Part shown: positions 8,371 to 13,851 of the stretch, piece after piece
Position numbering within the stretch: the stretch's first letter is position 1
Layout: every line of letters starts with the position of its first letter
Source of the DNA: Actinomycetales bacterium
Lineage (GTDB): Bacteria > Actinomycetota > Actinomycetes > S36-B12
NCBI GenBank assembly: GCA_017849335.1
Contig: JAFIHP010000089.1
Coordinates: forward strand, 1-14,329
DNA length: 14,329 bases
Reading direction: 5' to 3'
Notes under the pieces: generated by a model
The model's database searches: none
What the model saw: the letters and a program-made list of their open reading frames with translations, nothing else
Told to the model about the DNA's origin: nothing
Made by a program: the position numbers and the translations under genes

Positions 8371-8823
8371 ATGAGCGAGCAGGGTCTGAACGGGCGTGAG
8401 GGCTCCGGCCTGCCCGAGCACGAGCAGCAGGCCTGGGACGCGATCGTCGCCGACCTTCGCGGACAGCTGGACCTCGGCCCGGCGTTCCCGGCCGAGCGGT
8501 CGGATCCGGCTCCCCTCGCCGCGACCGGCGACCATCCCGATCCGCTCGCCGATCCCGACGAGCTGGACGAGGACGGGGATGCCGAGGGCCACCGCTTCGT
8601 GCCCCCGGAGCCACCGCCGCTGCCCCGCCCGGCCGACACCGCCGCCCGCCTGTCCTGGGCCGCCGTCGTCGTCGGCCCGGTGATGGCGATCGGGGCGAAC
8701 GTGCTCAACTGGGACGACTGGCTCGTCGGTGCCGGGATCGCCATCACCGTCGGCGGCTTCGTCGCCCTCATGGCGCGGCGCCACGACCGGGAGGACGACG
8801 GCAGCGACGGCGCCGTCGTCTGA
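8371..8823 (+). CDS. Uncharacterised two-helix membrane protein with DUF3040-like N-terminus
   Basis: This is a 150-residue protein of unknown function. Residues 13-31 (GLPEHEQQAWDAIVADL) resemble the LSEHEQ start of DUF3040 proteins. A Pro- and acid-rich linker follows (about 35-91). Two predicted transmembrane helices lie near 94-112 and 117-135, separated by a short WDDW turn, and a charged tail ends the protein. This architecture (HEQ helix, linker, helical hairpin) is common in small actinobacterial membrane proteins. It starts 5 nt after the esterase stop with no clear Shine-Dalgarno, so translation is probably coupled. The TGA stop lies inside the first copy of a 41-bp direct repeat, and a 9-bp stem (8794-8802 with 8812-8820) closes the coding region. 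Confidence 0.8.
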   Translation: MSEQGLNGREGSGLPEHEQQAWDAIVADLRGQLDLGPAFPAERSDPAPLAATGDHPDPLADPDELDEDGDAEGHRFVPPEPPPLPRPADTAARLSWAAVVVGPVMAIGANVLNWDDWLVGAGIAITVGGFVALMARRHDREDDGSDGAVV

Positions 8824-8911
8824 GGGGAGGAGCGAGCGCCAGCGAGCCCCGGACCCACGGACGCATGAGCTCGTCTGAGGGGAGGAGCGAGCGCCAGCGA
8901 GCCCCGGACCC
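8816..8911. repeat. 41-bp perfect direct repeat, 55-bp period
   Basis: Positions 8816-8856 and 8871-8911 are identical. The first copy includes the last two bases of one codon, the final GTC codon and the TGA stop of the upstream gene. The remaining 14 bases of each 55-bp unit match at 8 of 14 positions, as expected for an older tandem duplication. The unit is rich in GAGCGAGCG and AGCGAGC words. The repeat fills most of the convergent gap 8824-8920. No coding potential or strong terminator hairpin is seen within it. Confidence 0.9.
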
Positions 8912-8920
8912 GCAGAGCGA

Positions 8921-9640
8921 TCAGCCCAGCACGCTCCACGGCACGCGCACGTGGACGTCGCCGAACGATCCGGGGGCGACGTCGTACTTGGCGAACCACA
9001 CGTGGATGCCGTCCGCGCGCGGCAGCCAGGACGTGACCAAGCGCATTGCGACGGGCGTCGACCACAGCGGATCGTCGACGATCCCGCCGGCCGCGAGCTC
9101 GCGCTGGATGCCCGCGTTGACGGCCGACAGGAACGCGGACCGCCGGTCGGCCGGGACGAAGCGCGACAGCGGCAGCCGCGCCCCGGTGCGGGTGTCGATG
9201 GCGCGGGTGTCGACGTACGAGGTGCTCCCGTTGTTGCCGGGTACGAGCAGGCCCACCTGCGACGCGACGCACAGGACGCCGCTCACGCAGGGGTACGAGC
9301 GCAGGCGCTGGAGGAAGTAGCCGCAGTCCGCCGTCCCGCCCGCGCAGCGACTCGTCTTCGCCGTCAGCGCGGCCTGGTACGGCTTCTCGACGAGCATCCC
9401 GAGGATTCCGTCGGCGCGCGCTGCCGCGGCGGCGGTCATCCCGGCGACGGACCCCGTCTGGTAGCGGAACTCCACGTACGCCGGGACGTCCGATCGGGTG
9501 TGCGACTGCACGACCAGACGCGGTGCGGCGACGTCACCCGTCGGAGCAGCCGCTGCCGATGCCGATGCCGCGACGCAGACGATGCCGACGAGCGCGGCCG
9601 TCGCGGAGATGAGCCGGACGGTCAGCGGCCGAGGTGACAT
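8921..9640 (-). CDS. Secreted protein with C-terminal DUF3298 (RsiV-like) domain
   Basis: The 239-residue protein begins with a Sec signal peptide: a basic start, hydrophobic core near 9-24 and AxA sites around 26-32. The mature part has four cysteines (99, 106, 118, 124), which could form two disulfides outside the cell. The C-terminal half carries the DUF3298 pattern: LPLSRFVPADRRSAFLSAVN (157-176), then DGIHVWFAKYDVAPGSFGDVHVRVP (210-234). This matches the 'DGL..F.pYevap...G...v.ip' end of RsiV/PdaC-type proteins. RsiV proteins with this domain bind lysozyme, but here there is no transmembrane anti-sigma segment, so I claim only fold similarity. The gene starts 24 nt after the glucokinase stop. 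No good Shine-Dalgarno precedes the ATG. It may be the last gene of the glk transcript. Confidence 0.8.
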   Translation of the reverse strand: MSPRPLTVRLISATAALVGIVCVAASASAAAAPTGDVAAPRLVVQSHTRSDVPAYVEFRYQTGSVAGMTAAAAARADGILGMLVEKPYQAALTAKTSRCAGGTADCGYFLQRLRSYPCVSGVLCVASQVGLLVPGNNGSTSYVDTRAIDTRTGARLPLSRFVPADRRSAFLSAVNAGIQRELAAGGIVDDPLWSTPVAMRLVTSWLPRADGIHVWFAKYDVAPGSFGDVHVRVPWSVLG

Positions 9641-9664
9641 GGACCCGATCTAACCCTCGAGCCC

Positions 9665-10615
9665 TCAGCGGTCGCGAGCCAGGTCGGCAGCGCCGACGAG
9701 GCCTGCTTCGTTGAGCAGCTCGGCGACCTTGATGACCGGAGCCGGACGCGTCGCCAGCCCCACGAGCTTGGAGTTGAGGGTGCGCCGCGCGCTCGCGAGC
9801 AGGAGCTCGCCGGCGACCGAGACTCCCCCGCCGATGACGAAGACGTCCGGGTCCAAGATCGCGGCGAGGTCGGCGAGCCCGCGGCCCAGCCAGGTCCCGA
9901 CGATCTCGAACGCTTCGACCGCCACCGGGTCGCCCGCCCGAGCGGCCTCGGTGACGTGCACCCCCTGGACGCCCTCGGGCGTCCCGTCGCCCAGGGACAG
10001 CAGGATGGCGGCCTCCGGCCGGCGCTCCGCCGCGAGCGCCCGGGCCTCGCGGACGAGCGCGTTCCCGCTCGCGTACTGCTCGATGCAGCCGTTGCGTCCG
10101 CAGCCGCACGGGATGCCGTTCGGGACGGCGTTCGCGTGCCCGATCTCGCCGGCCGCACCGTGCGCACCACGGAACAGGCGCCCACCCAGGACGATGCCGC
10201 CTCCGATACCCGTACCGACCGTCACGAGCACCAGGTCTCCGCTCCCGCGGCCGGCGCCGAACCGGTACTCCCCCCACGCCGCGACGTTGCCGTCGTTCTC
10301 GACGACGACGGGCAGCCCCGTCGCCGCCTCCAGCAGGGCGCGCGCAGGCACCTGCGACCAGCGCAGGTTGGGGGCGAAGTACACGTGCGAGCGGCTCGCG
10401 TCGACCGGACCGGCGACTCCCAGCCCGACGCCGTCGATGGGCGTGTCGACGGTCCGAGCGAGCTCGGTGACGACCTCGGCCACGAGGTCGAGGACGGCAG
10501 TGGCATCCGAGTGCGGCGTGTCCCGGCGGGCAGTCTTGACGATCTCCCCGTCCTCGGTGACCGCGCCCGCCAGGATCTTCGTTCCGCCGATGTCGACGCC
10601 GATGCTCAAGCCCAC
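9665..10615 (-). CDS. glk: ROK-family glucokinase
   Basis: The 316-residue cytoplasmic enzyme phosphorylates glucose to glucose 6-phosphate. It has the phosphate-binding DIGGTKI (8-14), the catalytic Asp108 in ENDGN, GTGIGGG (134-140) and the ROK zinc signature: His160 in GEIGH, then Cys170, Cys172 and Cys177 in CGCGRNGC, followed by Glu179. Length and motifs match Streptomyces GlkA rather than the shorter polyphosphate glucokinases, so ATP is the likely donor. I chose GTG 10615 because family proteins start MGLxIGVDIGGTK. A longer frame to 10708 runs into the upstream gene. A TACGCT hexamer 7 nt before the GTG suggests a leaderless transcript. In Streptomyces GlkA also has a role in carbon catabolite repression; whether that holds here is unknown. 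Confidence 0.95.
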   Translation of the reverse strand: MGLSIGVDIGGTKILAGAVTEDGEIVKTARRDTPHSDATAVLDLVAEVVTELARTVDTPIDGVGLGVAGPVDASRSHVYFAPNLRWSQVPARALLEAATGLPVVVENDGNVAAWGEYRFGAGRGSGDLVLVTVGTGIGGGIVLGGRLFRGAHGAAGEIGHANAVPNGIPCGCGRNGCIEQYASGNALVREARALAAERRPEAAILLSLGDGTPEGVQGVHVTEAARAGDPVAVEAFEIVGTWLGRGLADLAAILDPDVFVIGGGVSVAGELLLASARRTLNSKLVGLATRPAPVIKVAELLNEAGLVGAADLARDR

Positions 10616-10628
10616 GAGAGGCAGCGTA
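10616..10628 (-). promoter_or_regulatory. Predicted leaderless -10 element of glk
   Basis: On the minus strand TACGCT (10628 to 10623) fits TANNNT and ends 7 nt before the glk GTG. CTGAAC (10650 to 10645), 16 nt upstream, is a poor -35. There is no ribosome binding site. It would give glk its own transcript in addition to read-through from the upstream cluster. Confidence 0.45.
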
Positions 10629-10646
10629 GACCGGACGTAAGCGTGT

Positions 10647-11033
10647 TCAGTCCCGGATCGGCAACCAGCGGATGCCCGAGCCGGTCGAGCCGCCCGACCC
10701 CGCGTCACCCGGATCGGCGAAGTCGCTCTCCGGCGCGGGTTCCCCTCCTGCTCGACGCCCGTCGCCGAGGAGGAGGGAGGCGCGGCACAGCAGGCACTGC
10801 GGATGGGCGCTCGGGTCGTCGTGCTCGGCGTGGGGAGTGAGCACCGCGTCGGCAGCCCACTCGACCAGGCGCTGCGCCCCGGACAGCAGTCCCAGCCAGT
10901 CGGGCACCACCGGGCGGCCCGCCGGCTCGTCCCGCCCCGCCGCCCCCGACCCGGACGCCTCCGACGCGGGCTCCTGCGGTCCAGGTGGCTGCTCGTCCCC
11001 GGAGTACCACCACGGCGACCGGTCGCCGCTCAT
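10647..11033 (-). CDS. Small hypothetical protein with HxxCxxC motif
   Basis: The 128-residue protein has no function I can name. The N-terminal ~40 residues are Pro/Gly/Glu-rich and probably disordered. A short amphipathic core follows (VVPDWLGLLSGAQRLVEWAADAVL, 42-65). Then comes a His/Cys cluster, with His68, His71, His77, Cys80 and Cys83 in HPQCLLCRA, which could bind a metal. The end is a Gly-rich linker and an IRWLPIRD tail. I recall similar small proteins with a Cys-pair motif beside ArsA-like and glucokinase genes in Streptomyces, so it is probably a real conserved member of the locus. Its ATG overlaps the TGA of the upstream ArsA-like gene (ATGA), which indicates translational coupling. 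Confidence 0.75.
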   Translation of the reverse strand: MSGDRSPWWYSGDEQPPGPQEPASEASGSGAAGRDEPAGRPVVPDWLGLLSGAQRLVEWAADAVLTPHAEHDDPSAHPQCLLCRASLLLGDGRRAGGEPAPESDFADPGDAGSGGSTGSGIRWLPIRD

Positions 11034-12109
11034 GTCGTCGCCTCCCCCTCGTCGCGCGCTGACGGCCAGGTGTCCGGGTCGGGTAGGAACCGTACGGTCA
11101 GGCCCGCGTGCCCGCGCACCGCTTCGGAGGCGATCGTGCGGCGGAGCACCGCCGGGAGGCTCAGCCAGCGGTAGGTCGCGCCGGTGGCCAGCACCAGCTG
11201 ATCCCCGTCGACACCCACCCGCACGGACGACACCATCGAGTCCGGCATCTCGATCCGCCATTCCCACGCCACGCGATCACCCGTCGGCTCGGCGGGCGCC
11301 AGTTCCGCGACCGGCCCTGGGGATGCGGTGACCGGGCCACCCTTGGGCCGGGCGCGCCGGCCGTGACCGCCGCGCCAGACGGCGGTCCCGGCCGTCTGCG
11401 CGAGCACCTCCGACGCCGCGTCGGCCTGGCGCCGCTGGTCCGAGGGATCCTGCTTGCGCGGGTAGCCGTCGAGCACGACGCCGTCGACGCGGGCACCGAG
11501 CAGGACCAGGGCTGTCAGGGCGTCCTGCGCGGCCTGCACCGACTCCCCCGTCGACGCGACCACGAGCCGCCACACGGCGTGCGAGCCCGTCAGCAGCCCG
11601 CACTGGCTCGCCGCCACGTCACGGGCCGCGGTCAGCCGGGGGAAGTCGGCGTCCGGGGCGTCCGAGCTGCGCATCGCGAGGTCCGGACCCAGGAGAGCCT
11701 CCAGCGCCGCCACGATCGCCGCCGGATGGGCGAGCAGCGCTCGACCGACGTACTGGTCGCCGGTGTCCACGACGACGAGGTCCGTCAGCGGATCGGCGAG
11801 CGCGTCCGCGACAGCCGCCAGCGCCGCCGCAACGCGCGCGTCGGCCAACGCCGTCGTGGCAGCGAGCGGGTAGCGTCCGGCGCCCGCGGCGCGAGGCGCC
11901 ACCTCCGTGAGCACGTCCCACGGCGTGTCACGGGGACCGTCCACCGGGTCGACCGCGGCGAGGTCGACGACCCTCGTCCGCAGACCCTCCGAGCGAGCCG
12001 CCTCGACGGTGGCCCGCGTCAGGTGCCCGGTCGGCGCTCCGGCGCCGCAGACCGCGATCAGCCGAGCGGGACCCGGCGGCTCACTCGCCGCCGGCGAGGG
12101 ACTCGACAC
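11030..12109 (-). CDS. ArsA/Get3-like protein with degenerate P-loop and C-terminal HSP20-like domain
   Basis: The 359-residue protein reads as a degenerate member of the ArsA/Get3 P-loop ATPases. The N-terminal strand-loop (IAVCGAGAPTGHLTRATVEA, 18-36) sits where the family has GKGGVGKTT, but the Lys is missing and His29 occupies the end of the loop. VVVDTGDQYVGRALL (112-126) corresponds to the DTAPTGHTLRLL switch region and GVVLDGYPR (210-218) to the NR/N-type strand. Residues 279-348 (WEWRIEMPD ... LVLATGATYRWLSLPAVLRR ... LTVRFLPDPDTWP) match the small HSP20/alpha-crystallin-like domain at the C-terminus of actinobacterial ArsA-type proteins. ATP hydrolysis is therefore doubtful, and a binding or chaperone role is more likely. 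The only plausible start, GTG 12109, overlaps the upstream SRPBCC gene by 29 nt. The next gene overlaps by 4 nt. Confidence 0.75.
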   Translation of the reverse strand: MSSPSPAASEPPGPARLIAVCGAGAPTGHLTRATVEAARSEGLRTRVVDLAAVDPVDGPRDTPWDVLTEVAPRAAGAGRYPLAATTALADARVAAALAAVADALADPLTDLVVVDTGDQYVGRALLAHPAAIVAALEALLGPDLAMRSSDAPDADFPRLTAARDVAASQCGLLTGSHAVWRLVVASTGESVQAAQDALTALVLLGARVDGVVLDGYPRKQDPSDQRRQADAASEVLAQTAGTAVWRGGHGRRARPKGGPVTASPGPVAELAPAEPTGDRVAWEWRIEMPDSMVSSVRVGVDGDQLVLATGATYRWLSLPAVLRRTIASEAVRGHAGLTVRFLPDPDTWPSARDEGEATT

Positions 12110-12533
12110 GCTTCTTCAGCCCCTTCAGCGCGGTGTCGACGATGACCTTCTCCGCCTTGCGCTTGATCATCCCGATCATCGGGATCTTCACGTCGACCGC
12201 GAGCCGGTAATGGACGGTCGTGGTGCCGTCGCCGTTGTCGGTGAGCCGGTACTCCCCGTCCATGGCCGTGAGCATCTCTCCCGACGTCAGCGTCCAGGTC
12301 ACGGAGGAGTCGCCGTTCCAGTCGTACTCCAGCTCGTACGTGTCCTTGATCGCCCCGGAGCTGAGCGTGAAGCGGGCGTCGGCGGGTCGGTTGTCGTCTT
12401 CGTAGACGGACAGGACGGCGACCGAGGTGATGCCGTCGCTCCACTGCGGGTACGCGGGCAGATCGGCGACGACGGCCATGATCGCCGCAGGGCTGGCGGC
12501 GATCACGATGCTGGACTCGGTCTGGTCGGCCAT
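12081..12533 (-). CDS. SRPBCC family (START-like, polyketide cyclase-type) protein
   Basis: The 150-residue protein opens with the typical SRPBCC pattern: a first strand (TESSIVIAASPAAIMAVVADLPAYPQWSDGI, 5-35) with the 'ADxxxYPxW' helix. Alternating strands follow (TYELEYDW, SVTWTLTSG, GEYRLTDNGDGTTTVHYRLAVDV), and the C-terminal helix (KRKAEKVIVDTALKGLKKRVESL, 124-146) would close the cavity. Such proteins bind hydrophobic ligands; the ligand here is unknown. No catalytic motif is visible. It is the first gene of the ArsA-like cluster. TAGCCT placed 6 nt before ATG 12533 suggests a leaderless promoter, and its 3' end overlaps the ArsA-like gene. Pairing of an SRPBCC gene with an ArsA-like gene recurs in actinobacteria as I recall it. 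Confidence 0.87.
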   Translation of the reverse strand: MADQTESSIVIAASPAAIMAVVADLPAYPQWSDGITSVAVLSVYEDDNRPADARFTLSSGAIKDTYELEYDWNGDSSVTWTLTSGEMLTAMDGEYRLTDNGDGTTTVHYRLAVDVKIPMIGMIKRKAEKVIVDTALKGLKKRVESLAGGE

Positions 12534-12545
12534 GGCCGAAGGCTA
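12534..12545 (-). promoter_or_regulatory. Predicted leaderless -10 element of the SRPBCC/ArsA-like cluster
   Basis: On the minus strand TAGCCT (12545 to 12540) fits TANNNT and is followed by exactly 6 nt before ATG 12533. It lies within the 29-nt gap after the metallophosphoesterase stop codon. There is no Shine-Dalgarno and no clear -35. Confidence 0.45.
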
Positions 12546-12562
12546 CCCGCCGCCCGCGCCGC

Positions 12563-13342
12563 TCACAGGTCGAGCACGAACGGCGTGCGCCGGGCATGGA
12601 AGTGGCCGACGTTGACGCATTCGGTCCGACCGATCCGCCGGCGCGCGGCGAGGGGCTGATGGACGTGACCGAACAGGTGGTAGCGGGGCTGCACGTCCCG
12701 CACGTACTCCAGCAGCGCCTCGCTGCCCCGCTCGAACCGACGCGCCACGACGTCGTAGACCAGCTCCGGCACGGCCGGCGGGATGTGGGAGAACAGGACG
12801 TCGACCGGCCCGAGCGACGCGACCGCGGCGGCGAACTCCTCCGGGGAGATCTCGTAGGGCGTGCGCATCGGGCTGACCAACCCGCCGCCCACGAACCCCC
12901 ACCGTTGGCCTTCGACCTCGACGACCCCGCCGCCGACGACCTGGTGTCCCGGCTTCAGTCGGGCCGGCCACAGGTCGGGGACGTCGACGTTCCCGTACGT
13001 GAGCAGCGCCGGCTCCGGCATGGCGGCGAACAGCTCGTCGTACTGCGCGGCGACCATCGTGTGCATGACGGCCCAGCGGTCCTGCGGGTCGTCCACCCCG
13101 AGGCGACGCCACGCGGCCGTGCTCAGCTCGCGCGCCTCGTCGAAACGGTTCGCCGTTCGCGCGCCGATGTACGCGCGCGCGTGCTCCGACCCGAAGAGCT
13201 CCGCGAAGATGCCCTGTCCGGGATCGGCGTAGTCCAAGAACAGCACGAGGTCGCCGAGGCACACGAACACGTCGCTGCCGTCGGCGGCACGGGCGAGCGC
13301 GTCCGCCGACCCGTGGACGTCGCTGACGACGTGGACCCTCAC
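12563..13342 (-). CDS. Metallophosphoesterase (calcineurin-like)
   Basis: The 259-residue protein has the five dimetal motifs in order: Asp8 and His10 in SDVHG, Asp31 in CLGDLVLF, Asn118 in YGNVD, His186 in FSHIPP, and His226 and His228 in FGHVH. It should hydrolyse a phosphomonoester or phosphodiester, but the substrate cannot be told. The third motif reads GNVD where many members have GNHD or GNHE, so the residue after Asn that usually holds the catalytic His is Val119. This may shift specificity or rate. There is no signal peptide. I chose GTG 13342 because it overlaps the TGA of the upstream SRPBCC gene (GTGA) and places SDVHG at the usual distance from the N-terminus; a longer frame to 13414 is rejected. 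An insertion between motifs II and III (about 40-110) is helical and charged. Confidence 0.9.
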   Translation of the reverse strand: MRVHVVSDVHGSADALARAADGSDVFVCLGDLVLFLDYADPGQGIFAELFGSEHARAYIGARTANRFDEARELSTAAWRRLGVDDPQDRWAVMHTMVAAQYDELFAAMPEPALLTYGNVDVPDLWPARLKPGHQVVGGGVVEVEGQRWGFVGGGLVSPMRTPYEISPEEFAAAVASLGPVDVLFSHIPPAVPELVYDVVARRFERGSEALLEYVRDVQPRYHLFGHVHQPLAARRRIGRTECVNVGHFHARRTPFVLDL

Positions 13343-13755
13343 CGCGCCGACCGACCGCCTCGTCCGGCGGAAGCCTCGAGCTCCTCCTTGAGGGCCCAGA
13401 TCGCGCGCTTCCACGCGAGCTGCTGGCGCCGCCGCAGCGCGTCGATCTCGCGCTGGCCGTGCGGGGACCCCGGCAGCGTCCGGGCCGTGGTCGGCGAACC
13501 CGGCACCGTCGGGTCGACCGACAGCACGTACCGGACGCGGACCGCGTCACCGTCGTCGATCAACGACACGTCGGTCACGCCGACGACCTCTCCGCGCAGC
13601 GACCAGCGCATCCCGTCGAGCCCCCGATCGGTGACGACCGTGGCGACGGCACTCGGCCACCAGCTGCGCCATCGCCTCCGCTGCGTCAGCACGCGGGCGA
13701 CCTCGCCGCGGGCGACGACGATCACGGTCTCGTCGCGTACCTCGCCCCCTGCCAC
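13339..13755 (-). CDS. SRPBCC-type polyketide cyclase/dehydrase-like protein
   Basis: This 138-residue protein resembles small actinobacterial SRPBCC proteins. It has a first strand (DETVIVVARGEVARVLTQRRRWRSWWPS, 8-35) with the 'RRxRxWWP' turn, a DRGLDGMRWSLRGEVVG strand pair, a VRVRYVLSVDP strand and a long C-terminal helix with AWKRAIWALKEELEA. The fold suggests binding of a hydrophobic ligand; no function is established. GTG 13755 is the only start near the family N-terminus. It lacks a Shine-Dalgarno, and CATCCT 6 nt upstream is an imperfect leaderless -10. The gene heads the minus-strand series, its stop overlaps the metallophosphoesterase start by 4 nt, and it diverges from the acyl-CoA synthetase gene, an arrangement I recall from Streptomyces. 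Confidence 0.82.
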   Translation of the reverse strand: MAGGEVRDETVIVVARGEVARVLTQRRRWRSWWPSAVATVVTDRGLDGMRWSLRGEVVGVTDVSLIDDGDAVRVRYVLSVDPTVPGSPTTARTLPGSPHGQREIDALRRRQQLAWKRAIWALKEELEASAGRGGRSAR

Positions 13756-13774
13756 CCGACCAGGATGCCACAGA

Positions 13775-13790
13775 CCCCGCGATCGCGAGG
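13775..13790. promoter_or_regulatory. Palindrome in the SRPBCC/fadD divergent region
   Basis: CGCGATCGCG (13778-13787) is a perfect 10-bp palindrome, extended by CC and GG beyond one mismatch to 16 bp. It lies near the middle of the 96-bp gap between two divergent start codons, a typical place for a shared operator. GC-rich palindromes arise by chance in such DNA, so this is tentative. Confidence 0.3.
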
Positions 13791-13838
13791 GGCAGGGACG
13801 ACGGAGTCAAAGCGCTCGCCTGCCCTCGGCGGTTCGTC

Positions 13839-13851
13839 TACGGTGAAAGGC
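13839..13851 (+). promoter_or_regulatory. Predicted leaderless -10 element of fadD
   Basis: TACGGT (13839-13844) fits TANNNT and ends 7 nt before ATG 13852. The GAAAGG between them is only 1 nt from the ATG, too close to act as a ribosome binding site, so leaderless initiation is the better reading. No clear -35 is seen. Confidence 0.45.

Noticed and set aside
8816..8911. CRISPR-like or att-site interpretation of the direct repeat
   Set aside because: Only two copies exist, with a 14-bp non-repeated interval. There are no cas, integrase or transposase genes and no inverted ends nearby.
11108..12145. 345-codon plus-strand frame
   Set aside because: Arg-rich antisense shadow of the ArsA-like gene; it has no ribosome binding site or domain.
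13807..13820. Second cre-like site (AAGCGCT core) upstream of fadD
   Set aside because: It matches only 11 of 14 consensus positions and breaks at both outer half-site bases, so I do not list it as a feature.
12596..13846. 416-codon plus-strand frame
   Set aside because: It is antisense to the metallophosphoesterase and SRPBCC genes, both of which carry clear family motifs and overlapping start/stop signals.
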